This document shows, piece by piece, positions 20,560-31,605 of a stretch of DNA of 64,000 nt; the stretch's first letter is position 1, and every line of letters starts with the position of its first letter. This DNA comes from Channallabes apus (taxonomy: Eukaryota > Chordata > Actinopteri > Siluriformes > Clariidae), in the NCBI GenBank assembly GCA_030522415.1, contig CM060127.1, positions 11,820,707-11,884,706 of the forward strand, read 5' to 3'. Both the position numbers and the translations under genes were made by a program. A model generated the notes under the pieces. It worked only from the letters and a program-made list of their open reading frames with translations. It was not told the DNA's origin and did no database searches.

Positions 20560-22840
20560 TCTTGTGCTAATTCCAAGTCTGGATAAATGCAAAGGGATGT
20601 GGTAGAAAGGGCATCCAACATAAAACATTTGCCAAATCAATTATGCGAATCATTAACAGGATTTCAATATTGTATTGGTTGTGACCTGGGTTAACAACAA
20701 CTGGCGCCAGGGCTGTTGACCTACAGGGTGCTAGTGGAAACTGGCCTCCTGTTGGTTAAAGAAGGAGAGGAAGAAGGCGTTTTCATAAGCAGGGAGAGAA
20801 GAGGAAAGTCAAGAGTTTGGGAGTGAGAGTAGGGACTTTTAATTTTTGGACCATGACAGTGAAGGAATGAGAGTTGGTTGACATGTGTAGAGAAGGAACG
20901 TAGATATACTATGCGTATTGGAGACCAGGTGGAAGGAGCAGGGTTCAAGTTGTTTTACTATGTTGTAGACAGGAAAAGAAATGGAATAGGAGTAATCCTA
21001 AAAGAGAAGTTTAAGAAATGTTCTGGAGGTGAAAAGCGTATCAGATAGTGTGATGAGTCTGAAGCTGGACATTGAAGGTGTGATGTGAAATGTGAAAAGG
21101 TTAGCTAAGATGAAGTGGGACACTGATAGAACAGAAGAGAGTAGACAGGAGAGTACAGGGAGATGCAGCATAGGGTAAAGGTAGAGGGGCAGAGGCCAAA
21201 CAAAGAGCATATGAGGACTTGTATGACAGTTTGGACAGTAAGGAGGGAGAGGTGGATCTGTACAGGTTGGCGAGGTAAAGAGATAGAGATGGAGATAGAG
21301 ATTTGCAATTGCGTTTCCCATATGTGGACGCACAAAGTGTGCCATAATTCAAATGCAGTTGCAAACTTTGCATTAACATTTGCTGTTTCGCCTTTGCGAG
21401 CGCACACTGACTGCCAAATTTCAAATGAAAAAGAAAAGTCAATTTGCATTTGTATTTCCCAGGTCTTACACGTCATGAACCTGTCATATTTAAATAGCAA
21501 AATCAATCACCATAATAATAATATGAATTTTTGATTGTGATGTCCTAATATATTTGACAGAGATTTTGTGGGGGTGCAATCAGTGTCAGGGGGGCATTTT
21601 AGCGCATAACACCTGTAGGCAGCATTTCTGAAAGATTTAGCTCCAGCAGGCTGTAACAGGAGAAGATCTAAAAATATGTTTACTTGTAAAAACTTCTCTG
21701 TCCACTCCGGAGCAAGAAAATATGCGATTTATCATTTTTGTGTGTTTATTTCTTGATAAACAAATGAGATAATCTCGGTTCACCTCCAGTGCTCAAATAT
21801 CCCCCTCTTGGTCGGCGACTGCGAGTGACGTCACTCCCCATACAATCCCGCCCCACAGTATAGACCCGCCCCTGACGCTGATTGACAGGTTTCTGTGTAA
21901 CGTGTTGGAAATGCAATTGCAAATGGATTAGCGATTGCGTTTGAATTTTGGCCGGCTTGACGCGCGACGCAGAGAAAGTGAAAAAGCAAACAGATTGATT
22001 TTGCTATTTAAATATGACAGGTTCATGACGTGTAAGACCTGGGAAATACAAATGCAAATGGACTTTTCTTTTTCATTTGAAATTTGGCAGTCAGTGTGCG
22101 CTCGCAAAGGCGAAACAGCAAACGGTAATGCAAAGTTTGCAATTGCATTTGAATTATGGCACACTTTGTGCGTCCACATCTGGGAAACGCAATTGCAACT
22201 GCAATTTGCAATTGCATTTGAATATTGTCCGCGATATCGCTCCATACATATGGCAGGGTTCCGAGAGAGGAGCTATGGTATTGTATGAGGAAGTCTGGAG
22301 AAGTGTGCTAAAGTGGTGGAGGACATGTATGAAAGGTGTAAGACAGATGTTATATAAGTGTGACAGAAGAGTTCAAGGTGGAGGTGGGTCTACATCAAAG
22401 ATCGACATTGCTCCTGTGCGCCTAAGGAACAATGAGCTCCTTCTTGTTTGCTCTGGTGACGGGCAGGGAGACGGATGAGGTTAGACAGGAGTCTTCACGT
22501 ACTACAATGTTTGCATTATGTTGATGACATTGTTCTTTGTAGTGAGAGCAGGAAACAGGAGGAGGAAAATCTAGGGAGGTGGAGGTATGAAAACAGAGAA
22601 ATGAAGATTAGATGCAGCAAGACAGAATACACATGTGTGAATTAGAAGGACTTAAGTGGAGCGGTGAGGCTACAGGGAGCAGATGTAAAGAAGATGCAGG
22701 ACTTTAGGTACATAGGTTCTGCCCAGAGCAACGAAGAGTGTGGAAAGTATGTGAAGAGGCATGTCCAGGCATGTTGGAACAGGTGGAGAAAAGTGTCAGG
22801 TGTGTTGTGTGATAAAAGATTATGTTCATTATCTCATTAT
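20560..22840 (+). mobile_element. RTE-like LINE, degraded and split by a foldback element
   Basis: The untranslated leader (ACTGGCGCCAGGGCTGTTGAC at about 20700) is followed by out-of-frame pieces of endonuclease: text near 20930-21090 reads as KRNGIGVIL and SDSVMSLKLDIEGV in shifting frames. At 21163-21290 comes the stretch before the RT domain, including MQHRVKVE. After the inserted foldback block, RT text resumes at about 22255 (EELWYCMRKS), with VEVGLHQ near 22380, a damaged YVDDIVL-type box near 22520 and SKTEY near 22620. It ends about 22830. Many frameshifts are present and the first half of the RT fingers/palm is missing at the insertion. A 3' end of the same family is at 47359-47806. 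Confidence 0.7.
21303..22247. mobile_element. Long foldback (inverted-repeat) element inside the RTE
   Basis: Arms of about 205 bp at 21303-21507 and about 21988-22195 are near-perfect reverse complements; I count only a handful of mismatches. They enclose about 480 bp. Both arms contain repeated GCAATTGC and CAAATGCA words. The right edge ends CCGCGATATCGCTCCATA, the same end seen at 2949; the left edge lacks it. The centre holds the palindrome GAGTGACGTCACTC (21833-21846) and no protein-coding frame of note. It is most likely a non-autonomous DNA transposon of unknown superfamily. Confidence 0.72.
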
Positions 22841-22904
22841 TATCTACACACAAAAACAAATTCACACATACACGCACATTTTTTTTCTTTTTTTTTCTTT
22901 CATG

Positions 22905-22975
22905 AATTTTTGTGAAGCTGCTTTGAGACAATGACCATTGTTAAAAGCGCTATATAAATAAAATTGAAATTGAAA
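22905..22975 (+). repeat. LINE/SINE 3' tail (L2-type)
   Basis: AAGCTGCTTTGAGACAATGA followed by TTGTTAAAAGCGCTATATAA and ATTGAAATTGAAAT repeats. I recognise this as the common fish CR1/L2-type 3' tail with its short terminal repeat. Confidence 0.6.
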
Positions 22976-23059
22976 TATATGGAGGCATATAGTAACAGTT
23001 ATTCTAATTTTAAAAGAAAACAAATAAAAATATTTTAAAAAGTTTACACCATAATTAAT

Positions 23060-25792
23060 GAGGGTGGTGGCAATAAAAATCGTCCGCGCTCGCCCCGCCA
23101 GCCGCACGCGGTAGACGACATCCGAAAGCCGAACGATCACCGTGCAGGGTCCCACCCAGTGGGACATCAGTTTGGGTGATAGCCCTCTCTTCCTTCTCGG
23201 GGAATAAACCCATACCTGCTCTCCCGGCTCAAAGTCTCGTCCCCGGCTATGAGTGTCATAAACCCGGCGCTGCTTAACACCGGTGTCCGCCAAGAACAAA
23301 AATAATCCAACCCCGGTTCCGTGGGTAAGTCCGATTGTGGAGGTGATCCAAAAACAAGGTCCACTGGAGTGCGCAGCTCGCGGCCAAACATGAGAACAGC
23401 TGGCGTTAGCTGCGATGACTCCTGTACTGCTGTGCGATATGCCCAAAGCACGAGAGGCAAATGTTCGTCCCAATCGCGTTGCCGATCGCTGGTAAGTAGG
23501 GCGAGTTGTGTGGTGAGCGTCCGATTGAAGCGCTCCACGAGGCCGTCAATTTGTGGATGGAGTGGCGTGGTGCGGGTCTTTTTCACCCCGAGGCGTTCGC
23601 ACACCGCCGCAAACACCTCCGCCTCGAAGTTGCGCCCCTGATCGCTGTGTAACTGCTCTGGAGCGCCAAACCGGCTGAACACCTCATCCACTAGCACTCG
23701 GGCCGTGGTGGAGGCGCTCTGATCAGGCACAGCGAAAGCCTCCGGCCACTTTGTGAAGTAATCCACAACGACCAGCACATAACGGTTACCACGATCAGAA
23801 ACGGGGAACGGTCCAAGGATGTCCACGCCCATACGCTCCATGGGTGCCCCCACCCGAAAGTCCTGCAGCGGTGCTCGCGAGCGCTGGGTAGGGCCCTTCT
23901 TTGCTGTGCACGAGTCGCATCTGTGGACAAAGAGTTCGCTATCAGTATGACAACCTGGCCAGTAGAAACGGGCGCGCAACTGCCGCAAAGTTTTTGTCAC
24001 ACCGAAGTGTCCCGAACCCGTATGCCCGTGAACCAACCCCAACACGCACGCCCTCAAAGTCCTGGGTACCAGAAGCTGAAAACACTCGCCAGCGCCGCAC
24101 GGCCGCTCCCAGCGGCGGTAGAGTAGACCTTCACGCAACGCTAGGCGGGTAAACTGCGAGTGGAGAGCCTTTGCCTCTAGCCCCAGATGAGCGATCGCGG
24201 TATAATCCGGTCTCAGGCCCGCTTTAACCCAACCCAGTACTTGCTGCAGAACCGGATCACCCTCCTGCTCGGCTGCGAGCTGATCATTGTCCAGCTGTGG
24301 CACAGGTGAGATGACGGTGGGAGGTGCCCTAGGCGAGGCAGTGACTCGGCTGCATGCCGGAACGGTCGGCTGATCACACCCGGGGGTTCCGGAGGATTGA
24401 ACGGGAGGGATGTTGTGCATCAGTGGTTCCGGGGGCTGGCCCGCGTCGCAACCGCGTTCCTCGACCCGCTCGCAGTACCGACAACGCGCTTCGCTGCATG
24501 GCCGGCGAGATAACGCGTCGGCGTTAGCGTGTAGCTTCCCGGCTCGGTGTTCAACGGTGAAACTACAGTCCTGCAATCGCTCCCGCCAACGCGCTAACTG
24601 CCCTTCGGGTTCTTTAAAACTAAGCAGCCACACTAGCGAAGCGTGATCGGTCCGCAGCAGGAAGGTTTGCCCGTATAAGTACGGCCGGAAGTGTTTTAGC
24701 GCCGCGACGACAGCTAACAGCTCGCGCCGCGTGACGCAATAATTTCGCTCAGGCCCAGACAACGCGCGGCTGAAATACGCGACAACCCGCTGTTGGCCAC
24801 CGGAAACCTGAGACAGTACGGCCCCCAGCCCTACATCGCTCGTGTCTGTGTCAAGGGTGAACGCGCGCGCTGCATCCGGATAGCCGAGGACGGGACACGT
24901 GACCAAAGCTTCGCGCAACCGAGCGAACGCGCGCGCATGTACAACCTCCCAGCGGAACGGCTGGTTCTTTTTCGTCAACCCATGCAACGGACTTGCGACG
25001 GTGGCGAAGTCTTTCACAAACCGGCGGTAGTACGAGGCTAACCCGAGGAAAGTGCGCAGCTGCGACACACTTACCGGTTCTGGCCAATTCTGTACTGCAG
25101 CGATTTTGTTTGGGTCGGTAGCAATTCCGTTCGCACTAATTATGTGGCCCAGAAACGCGGTCTCTCGACGCAACAGCTGGCATTTCCCCGGATTGAGCCG
25201 CAAGTTCGCCCGTCGGATAGCCAAAAATACCACCCGGAGATTAGCTAGCGCGCCCTCAAACTCCTTGCTGTGCACTAGCAAATCATCCAGATAGACGACG
25301 CAATGGTTACGAGGGATATCCGCCAACACTTTCTCCATCAACCGTTCAAACGTCGCCGGAGCGTTGCATAGGCCGAAAGGCATACGCCGGAATTGCCACA
25401 GCCCGTGCCCGATCGAAAACGCGGTTTTAGGGCGGTCTTCCGGAGCGAGCTCTACTTGCCAATACCCGCTACGCAGATCTAGCGAACTAAACCAAGCCGA
25501 GCCTGCGACATGCATCATCTATCCGTGGCAACGGGTATGAGTCCTTCCGCGTCACCGCGTTTAACCGCCGGTAATCGACACAAAACCGCCAAGAATTGTC
25601 CCTCTTACGCACAAGCACAACCGGTGAAGACCACGGTCCGGACGCTGGCTCAATGACGCCTGAGTCGACCATCTCACGCAGCTTCTGCTCGGCGACAGCC
25701 CGTTTAGCTAATGGGAGGCGTCGCGGGTGCAACCGAACAGGAGCTGCGTTCCCCGTATCAATCTTGTGCTGCACCAGATGGTATGGGTGCAA
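23060..25792 (-). pseudogene. Ty3/gypsy pol: RT, RNase H, integrase
   Basis: A 783-residue frame (25518-23167) preceded by 101 residues in another frame (25792-25487). The short frame has the RT N-terminus ([22 protein letters not shown]). The long frame has RMPFGLCNAPATF and the YLDD catalytic box, then RNase H (FTLDTDTSDVGLGAVL), a histidine/cysteine zinc motif (HTGSGHFG then CDSCTAKKGP), and integrase acidic residues in VDILGPF, SDQGRNFE and LVERFNR. A frameshift separates the two frames around 25490-25518. After about 23290 the frame changes again, and a chromodomain-like or C-terminal tail (FEPGEQVWVYSP, near 23220) continues to about 23060. A retroelement enzyme relic. Confidence 0.85.
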
Positions 25793-26310
25793 TCGCGCTC
25801 GTCTACCGCGAATACATCCGCGAATTCATTAAGGAACGATCTCAGCGTTTCGGTCTGTGTCGAAGTTAACCCCGCGCTGCTACGTTGCAAAAGCTCGTCT
25901 AGCACGCTCGCTCCGTCATGTACCGGGTGTTTGGGTGTCGCAGCCTCCGGAAGTTCCGCCCCCCGTGTGTGTGCTACTATGTCATGCGGCCGTGGTTTAG
26001 TTGTTAGCAACCTAGCTACGCCAAAATCCCCACAGAGAGTCCCGTCCGTTAGGCTGAGCGCGGCCCCCCACCTTTCCAAAATGTCCAGCCCCAATATGCA
26101 GCTATCCTCAATGTTCCCCAGCAAAAAGTCATGAACATAGCTGTGCTCACCTATGTTGATTCGCACCGATCGACGAGCCCGTATCTTCAAACGGCTCCCA
26201 GACACGGTGCGGATGCTAAAAGCCGGCTTAGGCACTTTGCCAGCGCGCTCGCCTGGTCCCAACACTCCGTTGCGGAGTAGTGAAACAGTGGAGCCGCGCG
26301 AGGCATCGCA
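25708..26310 (-). pseudogene. Ty3/gypsy protease region, catalytic motif lost
   Basis: The frame covers a retropepsin-like fold: GSTVSLL at the position of the active-site loop, then INIGEHSYVHDFLLGNIEDS and CILGLDILERWG, the last being the usual ILG(L)D flap and C-terminal motif. The residues before GST are SR rather than the D(T/S)G expected, so the catalytic aspartate triad is not intact. The same bases in another frame encode the end of the gag-like capsid piece, suggesting a deletion that joined gag to the protease and removed the zinc-knuckle region. Confidence 0.65.
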
Positions 26311-26923
26311 CGTCCATCGCAAACGCGCCCAGCGGCTCTGAAGCGCGCCGCTCGCGGACCGCGAGCTCTTCGCCAGCCGCTTCTCTGCGGTCACCCGCGC
26401 CGAACCGGAAGTGGAGCGATTCCCGCAGCTTCGCCCAGTCGTTCCGCTCCTCGGCCTGGAGGTCCTCGAGCACCCGGAGTGCGTCGCCCTCAAGCGAGAG
26501 TGCTACGCGGACCGCGATTTCCGCTGGGGACCAGCCCGCGAGATCGGCGGCGAGCTCTACCTGCGCAAAAAATGCGTAGGGTTCGACGGCGCCATTATAG
26601 AAAGGAAGGCGCAGCTGTAAGTCGCCTCGCCGGTTAACGGCGCACGGGGCTTGGTCTGTGGGAAGCTCCGCCCCGAGATCCAGTGCCGGGACCCTCATCT
26701 CGCCGCTCTGCTTTCGCCGTGCTGCTTTTTTTGTGCTGGCACCGTCCGGAAGGTGCTTCCTCTGCAGGAGTTCTGCTGCCACTCGGCGGCCCTCTTTGAT
26801 CTTCTTCAGATCCTCCGCCGTTCGCTCCAACTCGGAGATCTCCATCCCACTTCTGACACCAATGTAGCGTTTTTCGACGCTAGCAGGGATCTTGGAGGAC
26901 GAGTGAGCTTGGTGGCTACCCAA
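26228..26923 (-). pseudogene. Ty3/gypsy gag-like capsid fragment
   Basis: A frame with a charged N-terminus (ELERTAEDLKKIKEGRRVAA), then text typical of gypsy gag: LRLPFYNGAVEPYAFFAQ, GDALRVLEDL and WAKLRESLHFRFG. No CCHC zinc knuckle follows. The frame runs upstream across the primer-binding region, so the true start is probably the methionine of MEISELER (about 26845), just inside the LTR. Confidence 0.65.
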
Positions 26924-27108
26924 TGTAATGACTGGGAGTATTTTATTATCTCAGCACAAGCATAAACACACATACAGGTCAAAACACACACATACCACAT
27001 GCTTAAACATGGCCGAAGCCACTAACCTAAAACCAATATCCCACCCATGGTGAACACAAACATAATGCTGGACCAAAACCGGCGGTCGCCAGCCCCGCCC
27101 ACGCCACA
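26863..27108 (-). repeat. 5' LTR of the Ty3/gypsy element
   Basis: 246 bp beginning TGTGGCG and ending GCTACA on the minus strand (TG...CA), with an AATAAA polyadenylation hexamer near 26944-26949. It is immediately followed by the primer-binding-like sequence. Without its partner LTR the boundaries rest on these motifs only. Confidence 0.55.
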
Positions 27109-27348
27109 ATATTTTCCCCGTGGTCGTTATTTAAAAAAAAATAAAATAAAAAAAAGGTTTTGCCTTCCAAGGCAACAGATTATGGAGCTTAGAATACACT
27201 TAGAAAAGTTATCACTTAACGTAAGATATATCTTAAGAGTCTTCTTAGCGCGCAAATTATGGTAAGTCTGAGCAGGTCAAGAAGCTCCATAATCTGTTAT
27301 GCTCCAAAACCTTTTTTCTTTTTAAAACAACGACCACGGGGAAAATAT
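27109..27348. mobile_element. Palindromic MITE next to the LTR
   Basis: Inverted arms 27109-27190 and 27282-27348 begin ATATTTTCCCCGTGGTCGTT and pair over about 65-80 bp with small gaps in A-rich parts; the spacer is about 90 bp. No ORF. The gypsy LTR starts at the very base of the left arm. The superfamily is unknown. Confidence 0.7.
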
Positions 27349-27631
27349 GAAAGGGGCGGAAGTTTTGTCTAAAGGAAAAATTTTAATGACCCACATGGCT
27401 CTGCGGACCGCGCTGTCTTCAGTTTAACACAACACCACGCTGTATCGCTGCATAATTGTTCGCCACCTGTTTAATATTAAAAGTGATTGGCAATTTTAAT
27501 GCATTATTCACATTATGAAATAGGCTAATTAAAAGTCACTATATTAGTTCTGATATCAAATAAAATAAAATTCTTAAACAGGTCTACAGTATATTCCACC
27601 ATTAATACGACTTTGATAACGTGCCATAATG

Positions 27632-27888
27632 TGTTTGCATACACCGCTGATTTATAAAGACTGCTGCTCAGTGGCGGCGACTAGCGTCTTGAGCTGAAAC
27701 TACGCTAAGAATGAGTTAAGGTTGGTCCAGAGCAACCTTACGAACGTGTGACTTAGCTAAGAGATACTTAGCGTAAGAACGTTTCGGGAAATGCGCCATA
27801 ACGTTAAGAGAGAGGTTAACGTACAACTTAAGAACTACTTAGCGATAACAAGCTTTCGAGAAACCGGGCCCAGGTTCTTCCTAATGCA

Positions 27889-27946
<58 letters not shown>

Positions 27947-28306
27947 ACGTGCCACCATGTGGTCATAAAAAGATACTGCATCTCTGATTTCATCACTTTA
28001 TATAACATCTTTCATGTGTGGTAACTGCTTTGTAACGTGTTACTGCACTATACAGGATATAAATTTTTAAACAACGTAAACCAAGAATCTTTTTTTTCTA
28101 GACGGCAAGTCCTTCATAAGGGCAGGTAGGCAGTGGCGGTTTTAGGCATGGGCGAATGGGGCAGCCGCCGGGATGGCATTTTTTCATGACACGTGGAGGG
28201 GGGTGGGGACACACGAACTTGGAGGAAAAAATAATAATCTGTGCGCCTAAGCGGTTTTCTATTATCTATGATACCTGTGCAGCCCCTGCTGCTGAAGGAG
28301 CCGCAT
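27632..28306. repeat. Direct repeat A, copy 1 (675 bp)
   Basis: Near-identical to 31287-31965. The only differences I see are one base (AATGAGTT against AATTAGTT) and one TATC unit in the internal microsatellite (55 nt here, 59 nt there). It contains a MITE-like part (CTTAGCGTAAGAACG, GAAACCGGGCCCAGG) and the left end of a hAT-like element (CAGTGGCGG at 28131). Confidence 0.93.
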
Positions 28307-28770
28307 AGAAGCTGAGCGAGCGGAGAGGAGAGGGGATAGGAAAATGTGCGTTATTACTAATAACACACATTTCATTCAAAATATTATAAACACAGACCGA
28401 TAATTTGCACTTTTTTCATTTATTTAATTGTGTGAAATGGCTAATAAAAATAAGTAATAAAAAACGATTATGATGTGGAGGTGAATTGGTTTAGTCTTGA
28501 CTTCTGGTCGTGAGTGACAGCGTTGGGGGAAATCTATTGATTGTCGAATCGTCGATTATAAAGTAAACACAGCGATGGAGAGAAAAAGGCCAAAGCTGTC
28601 AGGGGCCCAATTTACGAAAAGAAAAAGAAAAGAAGATGAGGAGAAACGGGCAAAAGATAAAGGTATGCAACAATGTTCTCTCTGTATCCGGGCCGTGCAG
28701 AGACGTTTAAAGGGGCGGGTGCTCAAAGTTAAAAAAGATAGATCAGGGCTGCATTTCCCAAAAGCATCGT
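28131..28770 (+). mobile_element. hAT-like element, left end with first exon
   Basis: CAGTGGCGGTTTTAGGCATG at 28131 is a typical fish hAT terminal inverted repeat. A short exon-like frame at 28575-28662 encodes MERKRPKLSGAQF followed by a KRKRKEDEEKR stretch, like the N-terminus of hAT/ZMYM-type transposases, and runs into a GTATGC donor. No catalytic domain follows. A matching right terminus (ACCGACACTG) is found alone at 37171-37180. Confidence 0.5.
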
Positions 28771-28935
28771 AATCCTAAGTAGTTCGTAAAAATGATTGTA
28801 TGAATGATCATAATATTACGGTCTGTTTCCCAAAACCATAGTAACTTAAGTAGCATTTGAAAATCTTCGTAGATCTACGAGTGCTCTGGAGTAATCGTAA
28901 AGCCTTAAGTGCATCGTAAGGAGACAGAATTATGA
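28745..28935. repeat. MITE-like repeat
   Basis: GGGCTGCATTTCCCAAAAGC starts a non-coding block with repeated CGTAA, CTTAAGTAG and TTCGTA words, in the style of fish MITEs. A related ending (GGGAAACGCAGCCCAGGC) occurs at 32800-32817. Confidence 0.4.
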
Positions 28936-29163
28936 GGGCACCTGCTGGACAACCAGCAAATTGCACCTAAAATTTATTTCTCTTCAATGTCATTTTTCAT
29001 TTTATTTGTACGTATATTTTTATTCATTTCTATTTTCTACTCATTACACAATTCAATATGGGAATAAAAATGAATAAAGAAATAAAATAAAAATGACATA
29101 ATAAATGTTAGAATGAAAAAAAAAAAGTACACAGTGGTATATGGACATTTCGAGGGTACAGTA

Positions 29164-30530
29164 CATCCATCCATCCATCCATTTTCTTCCGCTTATCCGA
29201 GGTCGGGTCGCGGGGGCAGCAGCTTCAGCAGGGATGCCCAGACTTCCCTCTCCCTGGCCACTTCTTCCAGCTCTTCCGGGGGTTCCCAAGGCGTTCCCAG
29301 GCCAGCCGAGAGACATAGTCCCTTCAGCGTGTCCTGGGTCTTCCCCGGGGTCTCTTTCCGGGAGGCGTCCAGGGGGCATCCTAAATAGATGCCCAAGCCA
29401 CCTCATCTGGCTCCTCTCGAAGCAGCGGCTCTACTCTGAGCCCCTCCCGGATGACTGAGCTTCTCACCCTATCTTTAAGGGAGAGCCCAGACACCCTGCG
29501 GAGGAAACTCATTTTGGCCGCTTGTATTCGCGATCTTGTACTTTCGGTCACTACCCACAGCTCATGACCATAGGTGAGGGTAGGAACGTAGATCGTCCGG
29601 TAAATTGAGAGCTTTGCCTTTTGGCTCAGCTCCTTCTTCACCACGACGGACCGATACAGAGCCCGCATCACTGCAGACGCTCCCCCGATCCGCCTGTCGA
29701 TCTCCCGTTCCATTTTACCCTCACTCGTGAACAAGACCCCGAGATACTTAAACTCCTCCACTTGGGGCAGGATCTCACTCCCAACCCTGAGAGTGCACTC
29801 CACCCTTTTCTGGCTGAGGACCATGGCCTCAGATTTGGAGGTGCTGATTCTCATCCCAGCCGCTTCACACTCGGCTGCGAACCGATCCAGTGAGAGCTGT
29901 AGGTCGCAGGATGATGAGGCCAACAGAACAACGTCATCTGCAAAAAGCAGTGACCCAATCCTGAGCCCACCAAACTGTACCCCCACAATGCCCTGGCTGC
30001 GCCTAGAAATCCTGTTTATAAAAATTATGAACAGGATCGGTGACAAAGGGCAGCCCTGTCGGAGTCCTACTCTCACCGGAAACAGGTCCGACTTACTACC
30101 GGCAATGCGGACCAAGCTCCGACACCGGTTGTACAGGGACCGGACAGCCCTTAACAGGGAATCCGATATCCCATACTCCCGGAGTACCCCCCACAGGACT
30201 CCCCGAGGGACACGGTCGAATGCCTTCTCCAAGTCTACAAAGCACATGTAGACTGGTTGGGCAAACTCCCATGCCCCCTCCAGGACCCTGCTAAGGGTGT
30301 AGAGCTGGTCCACTGTTCCGCGACCTGGACAAAAACCACACTGCTCCTCCTGAATCCGAGGTTCGACTATCCGACGGACCCTCCTTTCCAGGACCCCTGA
30401 ATAGACTTTCCCGGGGAGGCTGAGGAGTGTGATCCCTATGTAGTTGGAACACACTCTCTGGTCCCCCTTCTTGAAGAGGGGGACCACCACCCCGGTTTGC
30501 CAGTCCAGAGGCACTGGGTACAGTACAAAT
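29164..30530 (-). mobile_element. Rex3-like LINE, 5'-truncated
   Basis: The minus strand carries an RT and C-terminal region ending in (GATG)n at 29182-29164, the tail I associate with Rex3/RTE elements. The 5' end is cut at about 30530. Text after the RT (WLGHLFRMPPGRLP, WASLLKLLPPRPDLG) is in two other frames, so the C-terminus is frameshifted. Confidence 0.85.
29381..30514 (-). pseudogene. Rex3-like reverse transcriptase, truncated
   Basis: A continuous 377-codon frame lacking the endonuclease half. Motifs in order: VVVPLFKKGDQ, CGFCPGRGTVDQ, CFVDLEKAFDRV (catalytic D), LRQGCPLSPILF, LLFADDVVLLA (FADD catalytic box), MRISTSKSEAM and EEFKYLGVLFTSEG. The frame breaks at about 29406, just before the conserved C-terminal LRWLGH text, which continues in another frame. 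It would prime reverse transcription of its own RNA if complete; it is not. Confidence 0.87.
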
Positions 30531-31110
30531 GTATTTAATAGAAAATATTTAATGTGCTTTAAAGATTACACAAATAAAGGATGACTTCCTGGCGTGCATG
30601 AAACCCAGTCATGTATTGAACATGTCTTGGTTGAGCAACATGAAGTCTCATCTCGACCACATTCTCTTCCTCCACCTCTTCATCTTCCTCCCTGATGTCC
30701 AAGGACGTTCTTGCCCTCACTGTGTAATTGTAGGTGTGTGATGGTGTACGGGAGAGATGGCTCGATCTCACCAGGAAAAGATGGTAAATCCGGGAGAACG
30801 AGGAAATGGAATGAGAAGGGTACTAAATGTAAACCAAGAAAAATAATCCAAGGAATGTCCACACAGGCTCTCTCTCTCTCAACACAAATGCAGCGAACTG
30901 TCTCATCTCTCCGTGCCGAGCGTCATGCCGGTTCCGGCTTTATACCTGCACATGTGACCTGATAGGTCATCGGGGTTCCTTCGCGGCAAAACTGCGCACG
31001 CGCGAGAGCTTAACCCAGGAACCAAAACACAGTCGTCAAGGGGACAAAGATAAACCATATAGGGGTTGTTAAAAAGGCCTGGTGGTTTTATTCTTTTACT
31101 TACCACTTTA
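30530..31110. other. Spacer, no gene supported
   Basis: GC-moderate sequence between the Rex3 copy and repeat B. Short ORFs exist on both strands without family resemblance. It may be part of an unrecognised repeat. Confidence 0.3.
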
Positions 31111-31280
31111 TTTTTAGCCCAAATAGCAAACCCCTTATGTGGCTGCGCTACAACTGCAATGTTGTGCAACATAGCTGTTACTGTTATTACAGCACAGCAC
31201 TTTTGTGGCACAAAGAGAGCTTCACTTCCTCTAAAATCTTCCTTTTTTGTTTTGATTTCTGCCATTTTGCTAATTTCTCC
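31111..31280. repeat. Direct repeat B, copy 1 (170 bp)
   Basis: Identical as far as I can read to 31965-32134. The two copies flank repeat A copy 2 (31287-31965) directly, giving a B-A-B arrangement with a period of 854 bp. Confidence 0.93.
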
Positions 31281-31286
31281 CCTACT

Positions 31287-31543
31287 TGTTTGCATACACC
31301 GCTGATTTATAAAGACTGCTGCTCAGTGGCGGCGACTAGCGTCTTGAGCTGAAACTACGCTAAGAATTAGTTAAGGTTGGTCCAGAGCAACCTTACGAAC
31401 GTGTGACTTAGCTAAGAGATACTTAGCGTAAGAACGTTTCGGGAAATGCGCCATAACGTTAAGAGAGAGGTTAACGTACAACTTAAGAACTACTTAGCGA
31501 TAACAAGCTTTCGAGAAACCGGGCCCAGGTTCTTCCTAATGCA

Positions 31544-31605
<62 letters not shown>

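Larger units (their letters stand above)
23060..27108 (-). mobile_element. Ty3/gypsy retrotransposon, one LTR, internally deleted
   Basis: Minus-strand order: LTR (27108-26863), primer-binding-like TGGTGTCAGAAGTGGGA (26861-26845), gag capsid part, protease-like region, RT, RNase H, integrase. The polymerase order PR-RT-RH-IN is that of Ty3/gypsy elements. No second LTR is found before 22975, so the downstream LTR has been lost. GC content is well above the surrounding DNA, which fits a recent arrival. Frameshifts in gag-pr and at the start of RT prevent function as it stands. Confidence 0.82.

Noticed and set aside
21105..21506. Minus-strand ORFs of 113-133 codons across 21.1-21.5 kb.
   Set aside because: They read antisense through the RTE remnant and one arm of the foldback element; the mirrored ORFs at 21928-22288 come from the other arm.
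27891..27945. Regular TATC array as a CRISPR-like repeat.
   Set aside because: A plain tetranucleotide microsatellite without spacers in a vertebrate genome.
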